A DNA stretch of 64,000 bases from positions 188,001-252,000 of the forward strand of contig CAUYUJ010014632.1 of the NCBI GenBank assembly GCA_963575745.1. Direction: 5' to 3'. Shown here in pieces: positions 18,881 through 29,013 of this stretch. Under the pieces are notes generated by a model. That model saw only the letters and a program-made list of their open reading frames with translations. It did no database searches and was not told the origin of the DNA. Position numbers and translations under genes: made by a program. Position 1 is the first letter of the stretch, and the number at the start of each line of letters is the position of its first letter. This DNA comes from Prorocentrum cordatum (lineage: Eukaryota; Sar; Dinophyceae; Prorocentrales; Prorocentraceae).

Positions 18881-19500
18881 CTACTGTATGAACTCAATAC
18901 TGGGAGTGACCTGCGAGGATATTGGTCCATCAGCATGGCTTTGTCATGGACTGCGATTGCGTGCCATTCTCGAGGGGGGGGGGGCCCGTAGCGCCCATGC
19001 GGGTGGGCACGATCCCTCAAAGGCGACGGAGCGTGCCCCCTCCCTCGAGTATGTTTACTGGTATGTTTATTGGCTTTTCTTTCAACTCTGGCATTTGTTT
19101 TCTATGAGTATCTACCGCCCTGGGTAAGGGCAGCATAGCGCCCAGGCCCCACGGTATATGTTTGGATATATCTGGACATCTCTTGGCAGGCGGGCAGCAA
19201 GACCGACGGGAGTACCCCGAGCCCGCGCAGCTACATTGCAAGCAGGTCAAGCAGTATCAGCGAGCAGCATGTGGGAACCGAGTATCCCAGGCCAGCGCAG
19301 CGTGGAGACAAGCACCACCATGGCGACCAGTATGATTGGGTCAAGCACATCATGTGGTGGTGCTACTGAGACAAGTATGACCACGGGCCCCATGCTGCAC
19401 TATTTCGAACACCACAGGCATGGGCACGGTCACTGTGGATACGGCAGTACATTCGTGGCGACGAGCGTCCTCGGCGACAAGCACTACGGCGGCATGACTT
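18881..19500. other. Possible retroelement remnant or unique DNA
   Basis: No domain recognised. One plus frame near 19270-19510 is rich in His, Trp, Tyr and Arg ('GDKHHHGDQYDWVKHIMWW') with a stop. It vaguely resembles 'YHDDQHDWAW' at about 20340, so both could be scraps of one decayed coding repeat. Confidence 0.25.
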
Positions 19501-19502
19501 AA

Positions 19503-19634
19503 GTCATGAGGAAGCCCCGAATGCGTGGGAAGACCTCAGGCATCGTCGCCAAATTTTGCTTGGGTTAGGACGCAAGTCCTGGGGAAGCCCCGAATGCGAG
19601 GGAACACCCCGGGCACAGGTCGCTACGTTTTGCT
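19503..19634 (+). repeat. Two-unit tandem repeat (~72 bp)
   Basis: 'GGAAGCCCCGAATGCG' occurs at about 19509 and 19582. Each is followed by a similar block ending in '(A/G)TTTTGCT'. Confidence 0.7.
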
Positions 19635-20290
19635 GTGGATATCCTGGCGGTGACGGGTCACATGCAACTCGGAGGACACCAGCTGGCTGGAAGCGGGCGA
19701 TTCACACGACGCCGCCGCACTACTGACCGATGCCGACATCATCCCCAGCACGGCCCTGCACACCTTTTGTCAAGTCAACGCTGCCCTGGTGAGGCATGGA
19801 TCAAACTTCGAGACGGGCTCGAAGGGCGGGGGGGAAGGACGAGTACTTCCCGCGCCCACCAGGGGGGATGGTGAGGGGCAGGGGGGGGGTAGGACGGCCA
19901 CTACCCGCGCCCCCGCGGTCCGCCCTAGCTCGCCACCCCCACCATCCCCATGGAGAAGGAGGAGCTACCCGAGCGCCCGAGGGCGAAGCATAGGACAGCC
20001 GAGACATCCCACTCAGACAATAATAAGTACCAGGCCTGGGGTTCGCCCCCACCGAGGGCACAGTGACCCCTAGCCATAGCGGGACGAGGTGGGACAGCCA
20101 AGACCCCCACTTGAAGTCGGTGCATGGAGGCCATGGGCGCCCACGGCCATCAACACAACACCAGCAACAAACCGATTTCCCAACGACCCAACCATCACGC
20201 TCGACAACCCACACCCAGCCAACAAACAAACGACCACCACACCACAACCACTCCTCTACATCAGCGCCTACCTGTACATCAGCGTCGGGG
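19635..20290. other. No gene recognised
   Basis: GC-rich to mixed DNA with chance frames on both strands. 'GACAGCC(A/G)AGAC' occurs twice (about 19995 and 20095). Confidence 0.35.
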
Positions 20291-20299
20291 GCTACATGA

Positions 20300-20880
20300 T
20301 TGAGGGCATTGGATCTACTACGGTTGGTCGAGTACCATGATGACCAGCATGATTGGGCATGGCGTACGCTGGAGTACCACCTCGACCAGCACGACTGGGA
20401 CGAGGGACGCACGTCCGAGCACTACAGAGCCAAGCAGTACTGCAGGCTCGAGTACACCGGAGCCACCAGAAGAGAAGGGGCAGCCTGCCCCTCGGCGTGG
20501 GATAAACAGCGCGAGGCGCCGAAGGGTGTATCCCCGTCGCCCTCGCGTGGCATGCGAGGGGCCGAGGCCAGCTGGCCTTAGTCGGCACGAGGAGGAGAGA
20601 GCAGCCGCCAGTGTGGGCCTGCTGGAGCCCACGAGTGGCTCGGCGAGCCTCCACAGCGCGCGGCGCCGAAGGGTGGAGGCCGCCACTGCGGGGGGCAGCC
20701 AGCCCCTCGAAGCCGCCCCCACGGCGGCTGGGCTCAGCGCGCCGCGCCGAAGGGAACCCAGCCGCCACCGTGCGGCCGCCGGCCCACGAAGAGGCCGTCG
20801 GCGTGGCCGTGCGCCGTGCCGCGCCGGCTGACGCCCGCGGGCGTGGGCGCGCGCGGCGCCCGCCCATGGGCCCTGACGGG
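20300..20880. repeat. Degenerate GC-rich repeat with GGCGCCGAAGGG motifs
   Basis: '(G/C)GCGCCGAAGGG' recurs at about 20516, 20668 and 20743 within Cys/Arg/Pro-coding-looking DNA. No stable frame. 'DQHDW' appears twice in one frame near 20340-20395. Confidence 0.35.
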
Positions 20881-21092
20881 CCCCCTTTTTTCAGAAACCC
20901 GGCCCCCTCCTCCCTCTCCTGAGGTTTATATCTGGTCCCTGTTCCTCCCTGCTCTCCTCGGGGTCGGGTTCCCGGGGCCGCTGTTCGAGTGCCCGCACGG
21001 CCCTAGTGGGCCGCTGCGGCGCGCTCCGCGCCCGCGGGGCGCGCGACAAGACGCTGTGTAGCGAGAAACGTCAGAAACGTCAGTGGGGGCAC

Positions 21093-21168
21093 AGTGTAAC
21101 GCCTCCCCCCCGCCGTGCGCACGGCGGCAGTGCCCGGAGCGCACTGGGGGGGAGGGGCGTTACGTTAT
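21093..21168. mobile_element. Short hairpin element with GTAACGCC termini, copy 2 of 2
   Basis: Complete inverted ends: 'GTGTAACGCCTCCCCCC' and 'GGGGGGAGGGGCGTTACG'. The centre 'CGTGCGCACGGCGGCAGTGC' is also palindromic. Confidence 0.7.
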
Positions 21169-21206
21169 AGGGGGGAGGGGGGAAGGGGGGCCGGGGGCTA
21201 CACCCT

Positions 21207-21357
21207 GCGAAATGCTTAAGAAATCATGGGTTAAGAAATTCATAGTCTCAGGACTTGCATAAAAAAACCCAACATTCCTATGAAATCTTAGGATTTGCAT
21301 TGAAACATTAAGAATAATCGAGACTCTGGCCGAAAACTTGGGTTTTCTTAAGCATCG
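21207..21357. mobile_element. AT-rich inverted-repeat element (TGCTTAAGAAA ends)
   Basis: Left 'GCGAAATGCTTAAGAAATC' and right 'TTTTCTTAAGCATCGC' are inverted. Inside, 'GACTTGCAT' and 'GGATTTGCATTG' repeat in an A/T-rich context unlike the flanks. Confidence 0.65.
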
Positions 21358-21702
21358 CCTGGAGTGTATAATGCCCACGCTCCAATCGCACCGCTCTCAG
21401 CTCTGGCGCGCGCAGGTGCGTCCGGAGGCACGGGGGTCCCACGGGGTCGTCGGAGGAACAGCCCCCGCGGGCCTCCGCAGGCGGGGGGCGCGCCCGAGTG
21501 GGTGGGGGAAGCGCGAGGGGGGCAGGCCTAACCCCCAGGAGCGGCGGGGCCTCCCGGGAACCTTCGGTGGCAACTCGCAGGAGCCTCCCATGAATCGACG
21601 CTGCTGGAGCCTCCCAGAAGCCTCTCGGTGGCATTCGCTGATCGGCGCGAGTCGACGCTCGTCGCTGCGGCATCGACGCCGCCCGTCGCTTCGGAGAAGT
21701 GG

Positions 21703-21885
21703 GTAGAAACATGAAGCAGGAGGCGTTGTAGATCGGGTCTCCGCCCACCCCCCGAAGAGGAGGGAAGAGGGAAACACGCCCTCCTCCTCCTCCTCCTCCT
21801 CCTCCTCCTCCTCCTCCTCCTCCCGACCCTTGAGGTAGGAATGCGCCCAAAGCAGATTGGGATCTGGCAATCGAAGTCGGCGCTC
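21703..21885 (+). repeat. GTAGAAACATGAAG dispersed repeat, copy with (TCC)n expansion
   Basis: 'GGGTAGAAACATGAAG.AGG' start, 'GGCGTTG' and 'GTCCGCCCACCCC'-like middle, 'CAGATTGGGATCT' end. It matches 60098-60245. Here a (TCC)n tract (21781-21829) sits inside the copy; the other copy has none. Confidence 0.65.
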
Positions 21886-22171
21886 GCCCATCGACTCACA
21901 GGCGCCCCCAGACATGCGACCTCCAGATTTTTGTCAACGGGGCGCCCCCGGAAGTCCAGACCCTTTCCCCCCGGGCCACTTTTTCCTCCCGGATCGCTGT
22001 CTGACCGTCCCGGGGGCCCCGCGGGGGCCCCCAGGGGCCGAGCATAGCGAAAAACTTCCCGGGGCCCCGCGAGGGCCCCCCCGGCGGGTGGCGCCCGGCC
22101 CGCCTGGGCTGCCGGCGGCGGGGTGCGGCGAGGGCGCGTCGTCCTCGCGCGGGCGCGCGGGGCGCGCGCCC

Positions 22172-22222
22172 GCCGAGGGCGTCGGATGCTCGCTCCGGGG
22201 GCCTCCCTGCCTCCGCCATCTA
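22172..22222 (+). repeat. Left flanking direct repeat
   Basis: 'GATGCTCGCTCCGGGGGCCT' and 'CCTGCCTCCGCCATCT' recur with a few changes at 22594-22636, bracketing the element at 22229-22593. Confidence 0.7.
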
Positions 22223-22228
22223 GCAGTC

Positions 22229-22593
22229 GGCGGCGAGCGGGGGGGGAAGTGAGGGGGAGGAGGAGGAGGAGGAGGAGGAGGAGGAGGAGGAGGAGGAGGA
22301 GGAGGAGGAGGAGGAGGAGGAGGAGGAGGAGGAGGAGGAGGCGGAGTTGGCGGGGGAGATGGAGGAGGAGACGGAGGAGGAGACAGAGAAACAGAAGGAG
22401 GAGGAGGAGGAAGAGGAAGAGGAGGAGGAGAAGGCCTTCTTAGAAGGCTCGGAAGTCCCCCGGGCTTCTGAGAAATTGTCTAGGCCTTCCCCGAGGACAA
22501 CACCTTCTCGAATGGCGCGATGGCTTCTGCGAAGTCCCGCCGCCTTCTGAAATGGCCTTCTCTTCCTCACTTCCACCTTTCGCTCGCAGCCGA
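22229..22593. mobile_element. GGCGGCGAG-terminal palindromic element, copy 2, with (GGA)n expansion
   Basis: Starts 'GGCGGCGAGCGGGGGGGGAA' and ends '...CGCTCGCAGCCGAC'. It contains 'CTTAGAAGGCTCGGAAGTCC' and 'CCGCCGCCTTCTGAAATGGCC'. A 180-bp (GGA)n tract (22250-22431) lies where the other copies have only a short G/A-rich phrase, roughly doubling the element. Confidence 0.7.
22250..22431 (+). repeat. Purine tract (GGA)n within a mobile element
   Basis: Pure GGA for about 90 bp, then interrupted purine repeat. Confidence 0.95.
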
Positions 22594-22636
22594 CAGATGC
22601 TCGCTCCCGAGGCCTACCTGCCTCCGCCATCTGACA
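22594..22636 (+). repeat. Right flanking direct repeat
   Basis: Partner of 22172-22222. Confidence 0.7.
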
Positions 22637-22639
22637 GGG

Positions 22640-23150
22640 GGTGTGTCGACCCCTGTCCCAGGCTTCGTGGGGTCTTCGAATGGACCAGAGATTCGGGGGG
22701 CAACCATGGGATATCTGGGATGAAAGGGGGCGTCCATCCTCGATAGGGGTCCGTCCAAATAGCGCCCTGGGGTGCATCCAAGAGTTTCCCTCTTGTCCTG
22801 AGCGGCCGAACTTTTCGGGCGGAACTCGGGGATTTGGGGGAGTTGAATTGTCTGCGAACATCTCCTACTCCTTCTCATTCGGATGACAATCTTGCTGTTG
22901 GCCTCACAGTCTCAACTATGATCAAACATCACTCAGTGCTGCCCCCCACGCGTTGGGCACGGGGACTCGGCTCTGCTAGCCATCAGCTCGGAGGCATGGC
23001 CCAAGCAGCCTACGGAATAGCAGTGAATGATACGAAATTCACTCAATGCAGATCGTGCCTCACCGCCCGCACGGGAGCCTGACAGGCTCCGGCACCTCCT
23101 CCACATCCTTCTGAGGAACATCCTGGAGGCCTCGCGCGGCAACTTGAGGA
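22640..23150. other. No gene recognised
   Basis: Mixed-composition DNA. Chance frames only. Confidence 0.35.
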
Positions 23151-23151
23151 C

Positions 23152-23245
23152 AAGATTACGTCGGATCCACGTCGTATCTACGTCGGGTGCACGTCGGATT
23201 GCGGCGGATTCGCGTCGGATGTACGTCGACCTTCGCCCAGCGAAC
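23152..23245 (+). repeat. 12-bp tandem repeat (ACGTCGGATCC-like)
   Basis: Seven or more degenerate units such as 'ACGTCGGATCC', 'ACGTCGTATCT', 'ACGTCGGGTGC'. Similar 10-12-bp phrases fill the interior of the GTTGCATC elements at 42, 51 and 62 kb. Confidence 0.7.
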
Positions 23246-23491
23246 GTTGTCTCATAGCTGGCGGGGCGGACTTGCGAACGATATTGTAAAACTATTGCGC
23301 GCCCATCGAGGCTTCCAGGAAATTGCTCCTGGACCTCCCTCTCCTGCCTCCTTTCCTTTCGAATCTCCATTGTCAGAATGGAGCCGCTAAGTCACACTGC
23401 GTTTCTCGAGATCAGCGTTTGGCCTTCCGCCTCGTTCAGGGACCACCCGCCTCAAGGCTGTGTGATCCAACAGTATGCTGCCTTCTCCTCC

Positions 23492-23640
23492 ACCTCCCTC
23501 CTCCTCCTGCTCCACTTCCTCCTCCTCCTCCTCCTCCTCCTCCTCCTCCTCTATATTTGCTCCCCCTCCTCCTCCTCCTCCTCCTCCTCCTCCTCCTCCT
23601 CCTCCTCCTCCTCCTCCTCCTCCTCCTCCTATCATCCTCT
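23492..23640 (+). repeat. Pyrimidine tract (TCC)n
   Basis: TCC/CTC repeats interrupted by 'TCTATATTTGCTCC'. A second tract is at 23836-23901. Confidence 0.95.
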
Positions 23641-23835
23641 CAGTATCCCTCCTTCCTCTTACGTTGTTCCTCGGCGGCGAACTGGGCAGCACCCCCATGG
23701 TCACAGCAGGCGGGAGCCGACAAAAACAGATCTGGGAGCCAGCGCGCGCACGCCCCAGGGGATGCTGGATGGCGAGGGGAGGCGGACTCGACGGGACATG
23801 CCCCAGAGACGGCCTCACCAAAGCCACACCCCTCT

Positions 23836-23901
23836 TCCCCCTTCTCCTCCTCCTCCTCCTCCTCCTCCTCCTCCTCCTCCTCCTCCTCCTCCTCCTCCTC
23901 T
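23836..23901 (+). repeat. Pyrimidine tract (CTC)n
   Basis: About 66 bp of CTC repeat. Confidence 0.95.
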
Positions 23902-24645
23902 TAGATGCTCGATCTTGGGGCCGTATTGGGAACATTGCGAGCGTCCGTCGACGTGAGTCGATTTCGACTGGACCTAGCGTCGAACTTGGGCCGAGCCAGG
24001 GCCGAAACGGAGGCGAACAGGTCCGTAAGGCGGGCCCCAGAAAAAAATAAAAAACAAAAAAAACGAACATGTAAAGAGGAGGCCGCGCGCCCTCTGCTAA
24101 GTCGGGGCATGAATCAAGGAAGGAGGAGCTGCATAAGCTGAGATTTCGGGGGACGCGGTTCTCCGAGATGCATGCTCAGGGGATTCCGTTCCAAGTTCTG
24201 GCTGCTGTTATGGTACTCTCGTGAGCTTGCTGAACTAGTGCTGAAGAACAATGGAGCTGATTGTCTGGCATTCCCTTCACACTGCCAATCTTGGATGGGT
24301 GCCAATTGCACGTGCTCTCATTCGGCGAAGCGAGGGCTCTGCGACCCTGCTGGTTGCCAATATTCTCCCGCCACGAGCATGGCACGGGATCCACGTCATT
24401 GTTTTTTCGTGCCGGTGATCGCGATCGTGATCCTGGTTCATGCGCTCTCCGGTATCTTTGCCACGGAGCGCTAAGAACCAAAAAAAACTGATTCCTCAGC
24501 AGAACAGAAGCGGCTGCCATCCAGGAGGGGAGGCCCGCTGGCCCTCCTCCTCGGCCCTCCTCGACCCTCTCCTCGATCCCCTCGTTCTCCTACTCCATCC
24601 TCTGGTGGCCAACGCGGCGTGGCCCCTCAAAGCTTGCGGCACATC
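23902..24645. other. Downstream flank of the retroposed gene; no certain gene
   Basis: A moderate-GC segment (24170-24520) is open on both strands for 100-114 codons. The plus frame ends in a hydrophobic stretch ('FFVPVIAIVILVHALSGIF') just before a stop at 24472. Neither frame is recognised, and no poly(A) relic is visible downstream of the minus-strand gene. Confidence 0.3.
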
Positions 24646-25689
24646 TCACTCGGGCTCCTCGCCCTTGCAGCCCTTGTGGAAGTTCGTGCAGCAGTAGCCG
24701 ATCTTCCGGGGCGACCACGACAACTCGAGGCAGTGCATGCAGTGGTGGTACCCGGCGTCGCAGTCGTAGACGCTGGTGTCGGGGGCGGGCGGCTCGCCAG
24801 AGGGCGGCAGGCCCGAGGGTGGCGGCAGCTCCGAGGGGCACCCTCGCTGGGCTGTCTTGCAGCAATATAGCTTCTTCTCGCCCGACCACCCGCGCACCCA
24901 CTGCAGCGGGTCGAGGTCGTTGTATCCAGCATTGCAGTCAATGGGGCACGGCGACGTGGAGGTGGTGGGGCACCCCTTGTTCTCCATGAGGCAGCACTGC
25001 ACCTTCTTCGCCTCGTCCCACGACTCTGGGGCACCTTCGCCGCAGTTGATCTTTTTCTCGGTGGTCGTTGGCGGCGGCGGCGGGGGCGGGGGCGGGGGCG
25101 GAGGCGGAGGCGGCGGCGGGGGCGGGGGCGGGGGAGGCGGCGGCCTCGTGGTCGTCGTCTTCTTCGTCGTGGTGGTGTCGGGTGGAGCCGTGGATGGCGG
25201 AACGAATGGCGTGGTGGTCGTCGTCGTAGTCGTGGTCGTGGTGCTCCCGGGGGCGAGCGAGAACAGGAGCAGCGGGAGCAGCAGCAGGGGAACCAGCAGC
25301 AACGGGATCACTACGCAGCAGCAGTTGGGCCCCGCGCCGGGGATGCGGAGGACGCCGAACTCGCCAGCGCCGGCTCCCACGTATCTGTAGGTCGTCTCCT
25401 GGACGTAGTCGCCCCCTGCCCCCACGTACGACAGGATCGTGCTGCCGCCCGCGCCGCCGCAGGCGTCGCCGCAGGCGCTGCCGGCGGCGCCGCCGGGGCC
25501 GACGCCGCAACAGGCGGCGGCGGTGACCGTGCAGCAGTCCGCCTGGCCGTACCCGTTGCCGTAGCCGAGCGGGCCGCCGCCGCCGTACCCGGCGCCGTAG
25601 CCGAGCGCGCGTCCGGAACCGTACGCGCCGCCAGCGCCGTAGGCGCCGCCGCCGCCGATGCCCGAGCCAAAGGCTCCACCGTAGCGCAT
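24646..25689 (-). CDS. Single-span membrane protein with cysteine-rich repeats (intronless, retroposed)
   Basis: 347 codons from ATG 25689-25687 to TGA 24648-24646. Regions: Gly/Tyr/Ala-rich N-terminus (residues 1-50), a Cys/Gly/Ala stretch (51-85), one membrane segment ('VVIPLLLVPLLLLPLLLFSL', about 124-146), a Thr run, a Lys/Thr stretch, about 27 consecutive Pro (encoded by a CCG/CCC microsatellite, plus-strand 25065-25142), then three cysteine modules. The modules share an 'xDC(N/D)AGY' start, a Trp, then 'KK.YCC......GC'. Three Cys positions per module are constant, suggesting small disulphide-bonded units outside the cytosol. I associate the module with dinoflagellate proteins of unknown function. 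Upstream codons stay open but lack an ATG, and 81 nt upstream lies a spliced-leader relic, so this ATG is the natural start of a mature mRNA. It looks intact; whether it is expressed is unknown. Confidence 0.82.
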   Translation of the reverse strand: MRYGGAFGSGIGGGGAYGAGGAYGSGRALGYGAGYGGGGPLGYGNGYGQADCCTVTAAACCGVGPGGAAGSACGDACGGAGGSTILSYVGAGGDYVQETTYRYVGAGAGEFGVLRIPGAGPNCCCVVIPLLLVPLLLLPLLLFSLAPGSTTTTTTTTTTTPFVPPSTAPPDTTTTKKTTTTRPPPPPPPPPPPPPPPPPPPPPPPPPTTTEKKINCGEGAPESWDEAKKVQCCLMENKGCPTTSTSPCPIDCNAGYNDLDPLQWVRGWSGEKKLYCCKTAQRGCPSELPPPSGLPPSGEPPAPDTSVYDCDAGYHHCMHCLELSWSPRKIGYCCTNFHKGCKGEEPE

Positions 25690-25690
25690 C

Positions 25691-25769
25691 TTCTTCTGGC
25701 GGAAACGCGCCCTACCAGATTGGCGTTGCGAGATCAAGGTGTCTCGCCGCGAAATTACCAAGGGGTCTC
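25691..25769 (-). promoter_or_regulatory. 5' UTR of the retroposed gene
   Basis: The stretch between the spliced-leader relic and ATG 25689. It has no upstream ATG, consistent with a genuine mature-mRNA leader. Confidence 0.65.
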
Positions 25770-25790
25770 CTTGAACCAAAATGGCTACGG
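25770..25790 (-). other. Relict dinoflagellate spliced-leader (SL) sequence
   Basis: On the minus strand these 21 bases equal the conserved dinoflagellate trans-spliced leader except for one C-to-T change ('GTAGCCATTTTGG' intact, then TTCAAG instead of CTCAAG). The base before it is T, allowed at the degenerate first position. The SL is normally added to mRNA in trans, so its presence in the genome next to a coding start marks a reverse-transcribed, reintegrated mRNA. Confidence 0.92.
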
Positions 25791-25825
25791 AACCAAGGCA
25801 CTGGAATCATGACTACACGGAATAG

Positions 25826-25890
25826 CCGGGGACAACTGCAGAAGCGGAAACTGTCGGGGGGCCGCGCGGATATCTCGGATCGGCGCTGCA
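25826..25890 (+). mobile_element. H1 hairpin element, left half only (copy g)
   Basis: 'GCGGAAACTGTCGG', then 'CCGCGCGGATATCTCGGATC' and 'GGCGCTG' match the left arm of other H1 copies. The apex and right arm are missing; AT-rich array DNA starts instead. Confidence 0.65.
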
Positions 25891-25984
25891 TGTATGCATG
25901 TGCGTATATGTATATACGCATTCCAAACAAAGCTTACACTCTGGGTGTATTGGATCCCCTCTCGGGATATGGGCCTGTCTGCCG

Positions 25985-26208
25985 CTCTAGGGGTTATGTT
26001 GTCGCCGTCGTCGCCCCGTCGCCGCCTTGTCGCCGCCCGTCGTCTGGGCATGTTTGTCGGTCTGGCAAGTATGCTGTCGTCGTCGCCGCCCCGTCGCCGC
26101 CGTCACCACCATATATTGCACCACGTATATTGCACCACGTAGATTGCCCTACGCGGGCTGAACCACATGGGTTGACCACATTAATTCTCCTTTTCCCCCA
26201 AAAAAATA
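25985..26208 (+). repeat. Left edge of the tandem array
   Basis: Short CGTCGCC-rich stretches and 'TTGCACCACGTA(T/G)ATTG' repeats (also 'TTGCACCACTTAGATTG' at about 28694), i.e. the tail of a partial unit. Confidence 0.5.
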
Positions 26209-26281
26209 GACTCTACCCCCCCCCCCGGGACTTAACGCTTCCCCCTGGGATAATATAGTTGCATGCTATATATATATACAC

Positions 26282-26312
<31 letters not shown>

Positions 26313-27533
26313 GCGCACTCGTCCATCCTAAATATGAAATCGTATCATCCCAGCCAAACCGGTATCCCCCCTCCTGAGGTTTCCTTTTATTTATTTATGT
26401 GTATATATATAACAATGCGGTGACATTTGTTGTTCTAACATCGCACTTTTTCGCGAATCCCTTGCAACACATGGGACGAAGTGCGCACGCGCGCGTAGTC
26501 GCGCGCGCATGCCGGAATCCTTCAAAAACCTTCGGTGCCGGAAGAACTTCGCAATCGAGTTTCCAAAAACAACATACAAAAACACAGGGTTTCGCAACAC
26601 TGATTTGCTAAAAAAGCTTCCGCGCGAGCTCTTGCAAAATCTGAAGAAAACCATGGTTTTTCCAGATTTTCACAAAATGCTACCAAACGGGCGTCGCGCG
26701 CGCATGTCGAAATCTGTCGAACGCCCTTGCGCGTGTGCCGTCGCGAGAATCCTCTGCAACAAATGGGACGAAGTGCAGGCGCGCGCGTCGTCGCGGGCGT
26801 ATGCCGAAAACCTTCAAAACCCATAGGTTTCGGAAGGGTGTCGAAATCGCGCGTCCAAGAAAACCTGCAAAAACCCAAGGTTTCGCAACAGGGGTTTTCA
26901 ACAGAAGGGCGCGCGCGCGCGCTCTTGCGTCGTCGTCGTCGTCGTCGTCGCCGTCCTCCCTCCTCCCGCGTCGTCGTCGTCGTCGTCGCCTACGTCGTCC
27001 TCTGTCTTTCCTCGTGCTCGTCGTCGTCGTCCTCTTTGGCGTCGTGGTCCTTTTCCGTCGTCGTTGTCGCCGTGGTCGTCCTTCCTCCTCCTCCCTCGTC
27101 GTCGTCGTCGTCCGTCGTCGGCGTCTCGTCGTCGTCCCTCCTATTTCGTCGCCGTCGTCGTCGTCGTCCTCGTCGTTGTCGTCGTCGTCTTCCCTCCTTC
27201 CTCGTCGTTGTCGTCGTCGGCGTCGCCGTCCTTCCTCCTTCGTCGTCGTTCGCGTCGTCGCCGTCCTCCCTCCTCCCTCGTCGTTGTCGTCGTTGTCGTC
27301 GTTGTCGTCGTTGTCGCCGTCGTCGTCCTCCCTCCTCCCTCGTCGTCTTCGTTGGCGACGTCGTCGTCGTCTTCGCGTCGTCGGCGTCGTCGTCGTCGTC
27401 GACGTCGGCGTCGTCGTCGTCGACGTCATCTTCGTCGTCGGCGTCGTTGACGTCGTCGTCGTCGTCGGTGTCGTCGTTGTCGTCGTCGTCGGCGTCGTCA
27501 TCGTCATCGTCTTGGGTTTGTCTGGAAAGAGAA
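26209..27533 (+). repeat. Tandem array unit 1 (~1.3 kb)
   Basis: Order of blocks: 'AGACTCTACCCC' start, (TA)n, 'CCATCCTAAATATGAAATC', 'CCAAACCGGTATCCCCCC', 'GCGGTGACATTTG', then two related ~210-bp sub-repeats each with '(C/T)GCAACA.ATGGGACGAAGTG' followed by GCGCGC and 'CCTTCAAAA', then (CGT)n (about 26926-27510). Not coding; the long frames are CGT-repeat translations. Confidence 0.88.
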
Positions 27534-28737
27534 TAGACTCTACCGCCCCCCCGGACTTATCGCCTCCCCTTGGGATAGAACGATTTCACATATATATATA
27601 TATATACATATACATGTATATTGCATACTCGCCCATCCGAAATATGAAATCAGATCGTCCCAGCCAAACCGGCTTCCCCCCCTGAGGTTCCTTTGTAAAA
27701 AACACTATGCGGTGACATTTTTGGTTCTAACATAACACTTATTTTCCGCAAATCCCTTGCAACAGGTGGGACGAAGTGCACACGCGCGCGTCGTCGCGCG
27801 CGCATGCCGGAATCCTTCCAAAACCTTTGGTGCGGGAAGGATGTCGCAATCGAGTCTCCAAAAAAACCTATAAAAACCCAAGGTTTCGCAACACTGACTT
27901 GCTAAAAAAGCTTCCGCGCGAGCTCTTGCGAAATCGTGAGAAAACCATAGGTTTTTCCAGATTTTCACAAAATGCTACCAAACGGGCTTCGCGCGCGCGC
28001 ATGTCGAAATCTGTCGAACGCCCTTGCGCGTGTGCCGTCGCGAGAACCCTCTGCAACAAATGGGACGAAATGCAGGCGCGCGCGTCGTCGCGGGCGTATG
28101 CCGAAAACCTTCAAAACCCATAGGTTTCGGAAGGGTGTCGAAATCGCGCGTCCAAGAAAAACTGCAAAAACCCAAGGTTTCGCAACACGGATTTTCAACA
28201 AAAGCGTGCGCGCGCGCTCTTGCGTCGTCGTCGTCGTCGTCGCCGTCCTCCCTCCTCCCGCGTCGTCGTCGTCGTCGCCTACGTCGTCCTCTGTCTTTCG
28301 TCGCCGTCGTTGCCGTCGTTGTCTTTCGACGTCGTCGTCCCTCCTATGTCGTCGCCGTCGTCGTCGGCGTCGCCGTCCTTCCTCCCCGTCGTCGTTCGCG
28401 TCGTCGTCGTCCTCCCTCCTCCTTCGTCGTTGTCGTCGTTGTCGTTGTTGTCGCCGTCGTCGTCCTTTCTCCTCCCTCGTCGTCGCCTTCGTTGGCGTCG
28501 TCGTCGTCTTCGTCGTCGTCGGCGTCGTTGTCGTCGTCGAAGTCGTCGGAGACGTCGTCGGAGTCGTCCTGGTCGTTGTCGTCGGTGTCGCCGTAGTCGG
28601 TTTTACCAGGCTTTGCAAACCAAGTTGCGGGTGGGTGGGTGGGATGTCTGCGCGAGCAGTGGAGCTGACGACTTCAAGTTCAGCAGAGTGGCTTGCACCA
28701 CTTAGATTGGCCTTTCATTTTTTATTTTTAAGGAAAA
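27534..28737 (+). repeat. Tandem array unit 2 (~1.2 kb)
   Basis: Same block order as unit 1 with high similarity through the two sub-repeats and a shorter (CGT)n (about 28225-28595). It then has a block absent from the end of unit 1 ('TTTGCAAACCAAGTTGCGGG'). Confidence 0.88.
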
Positions 28738-28976
28738 AACTCACCCACCCCCCCAGACTCAACGCTTCCCCATTGGATACCATGATTTCGTATGTACATA
28801 TATATAAACATATATATATGTGTGTATATATACACATTTATATATATAGATGTGTGTAATTATATACACATATATACACATCTATTGCACAATCGACCAT
28901 CCTAAATATGATATCTTATCATCCCAACCATACCGGTATCCCCCCCTGAGGTTCCCTGTTTTTTATATGTAATAAA

Positions 28977-29013
<37 letters not shown>

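Noticed and set aside
25690-25779. Longer N-terminus for the cysteine-module protein
   Set aside because: The extension would begin at TTG inside the spliced-leader relic. The relic shows this stretch is 5' UTR.
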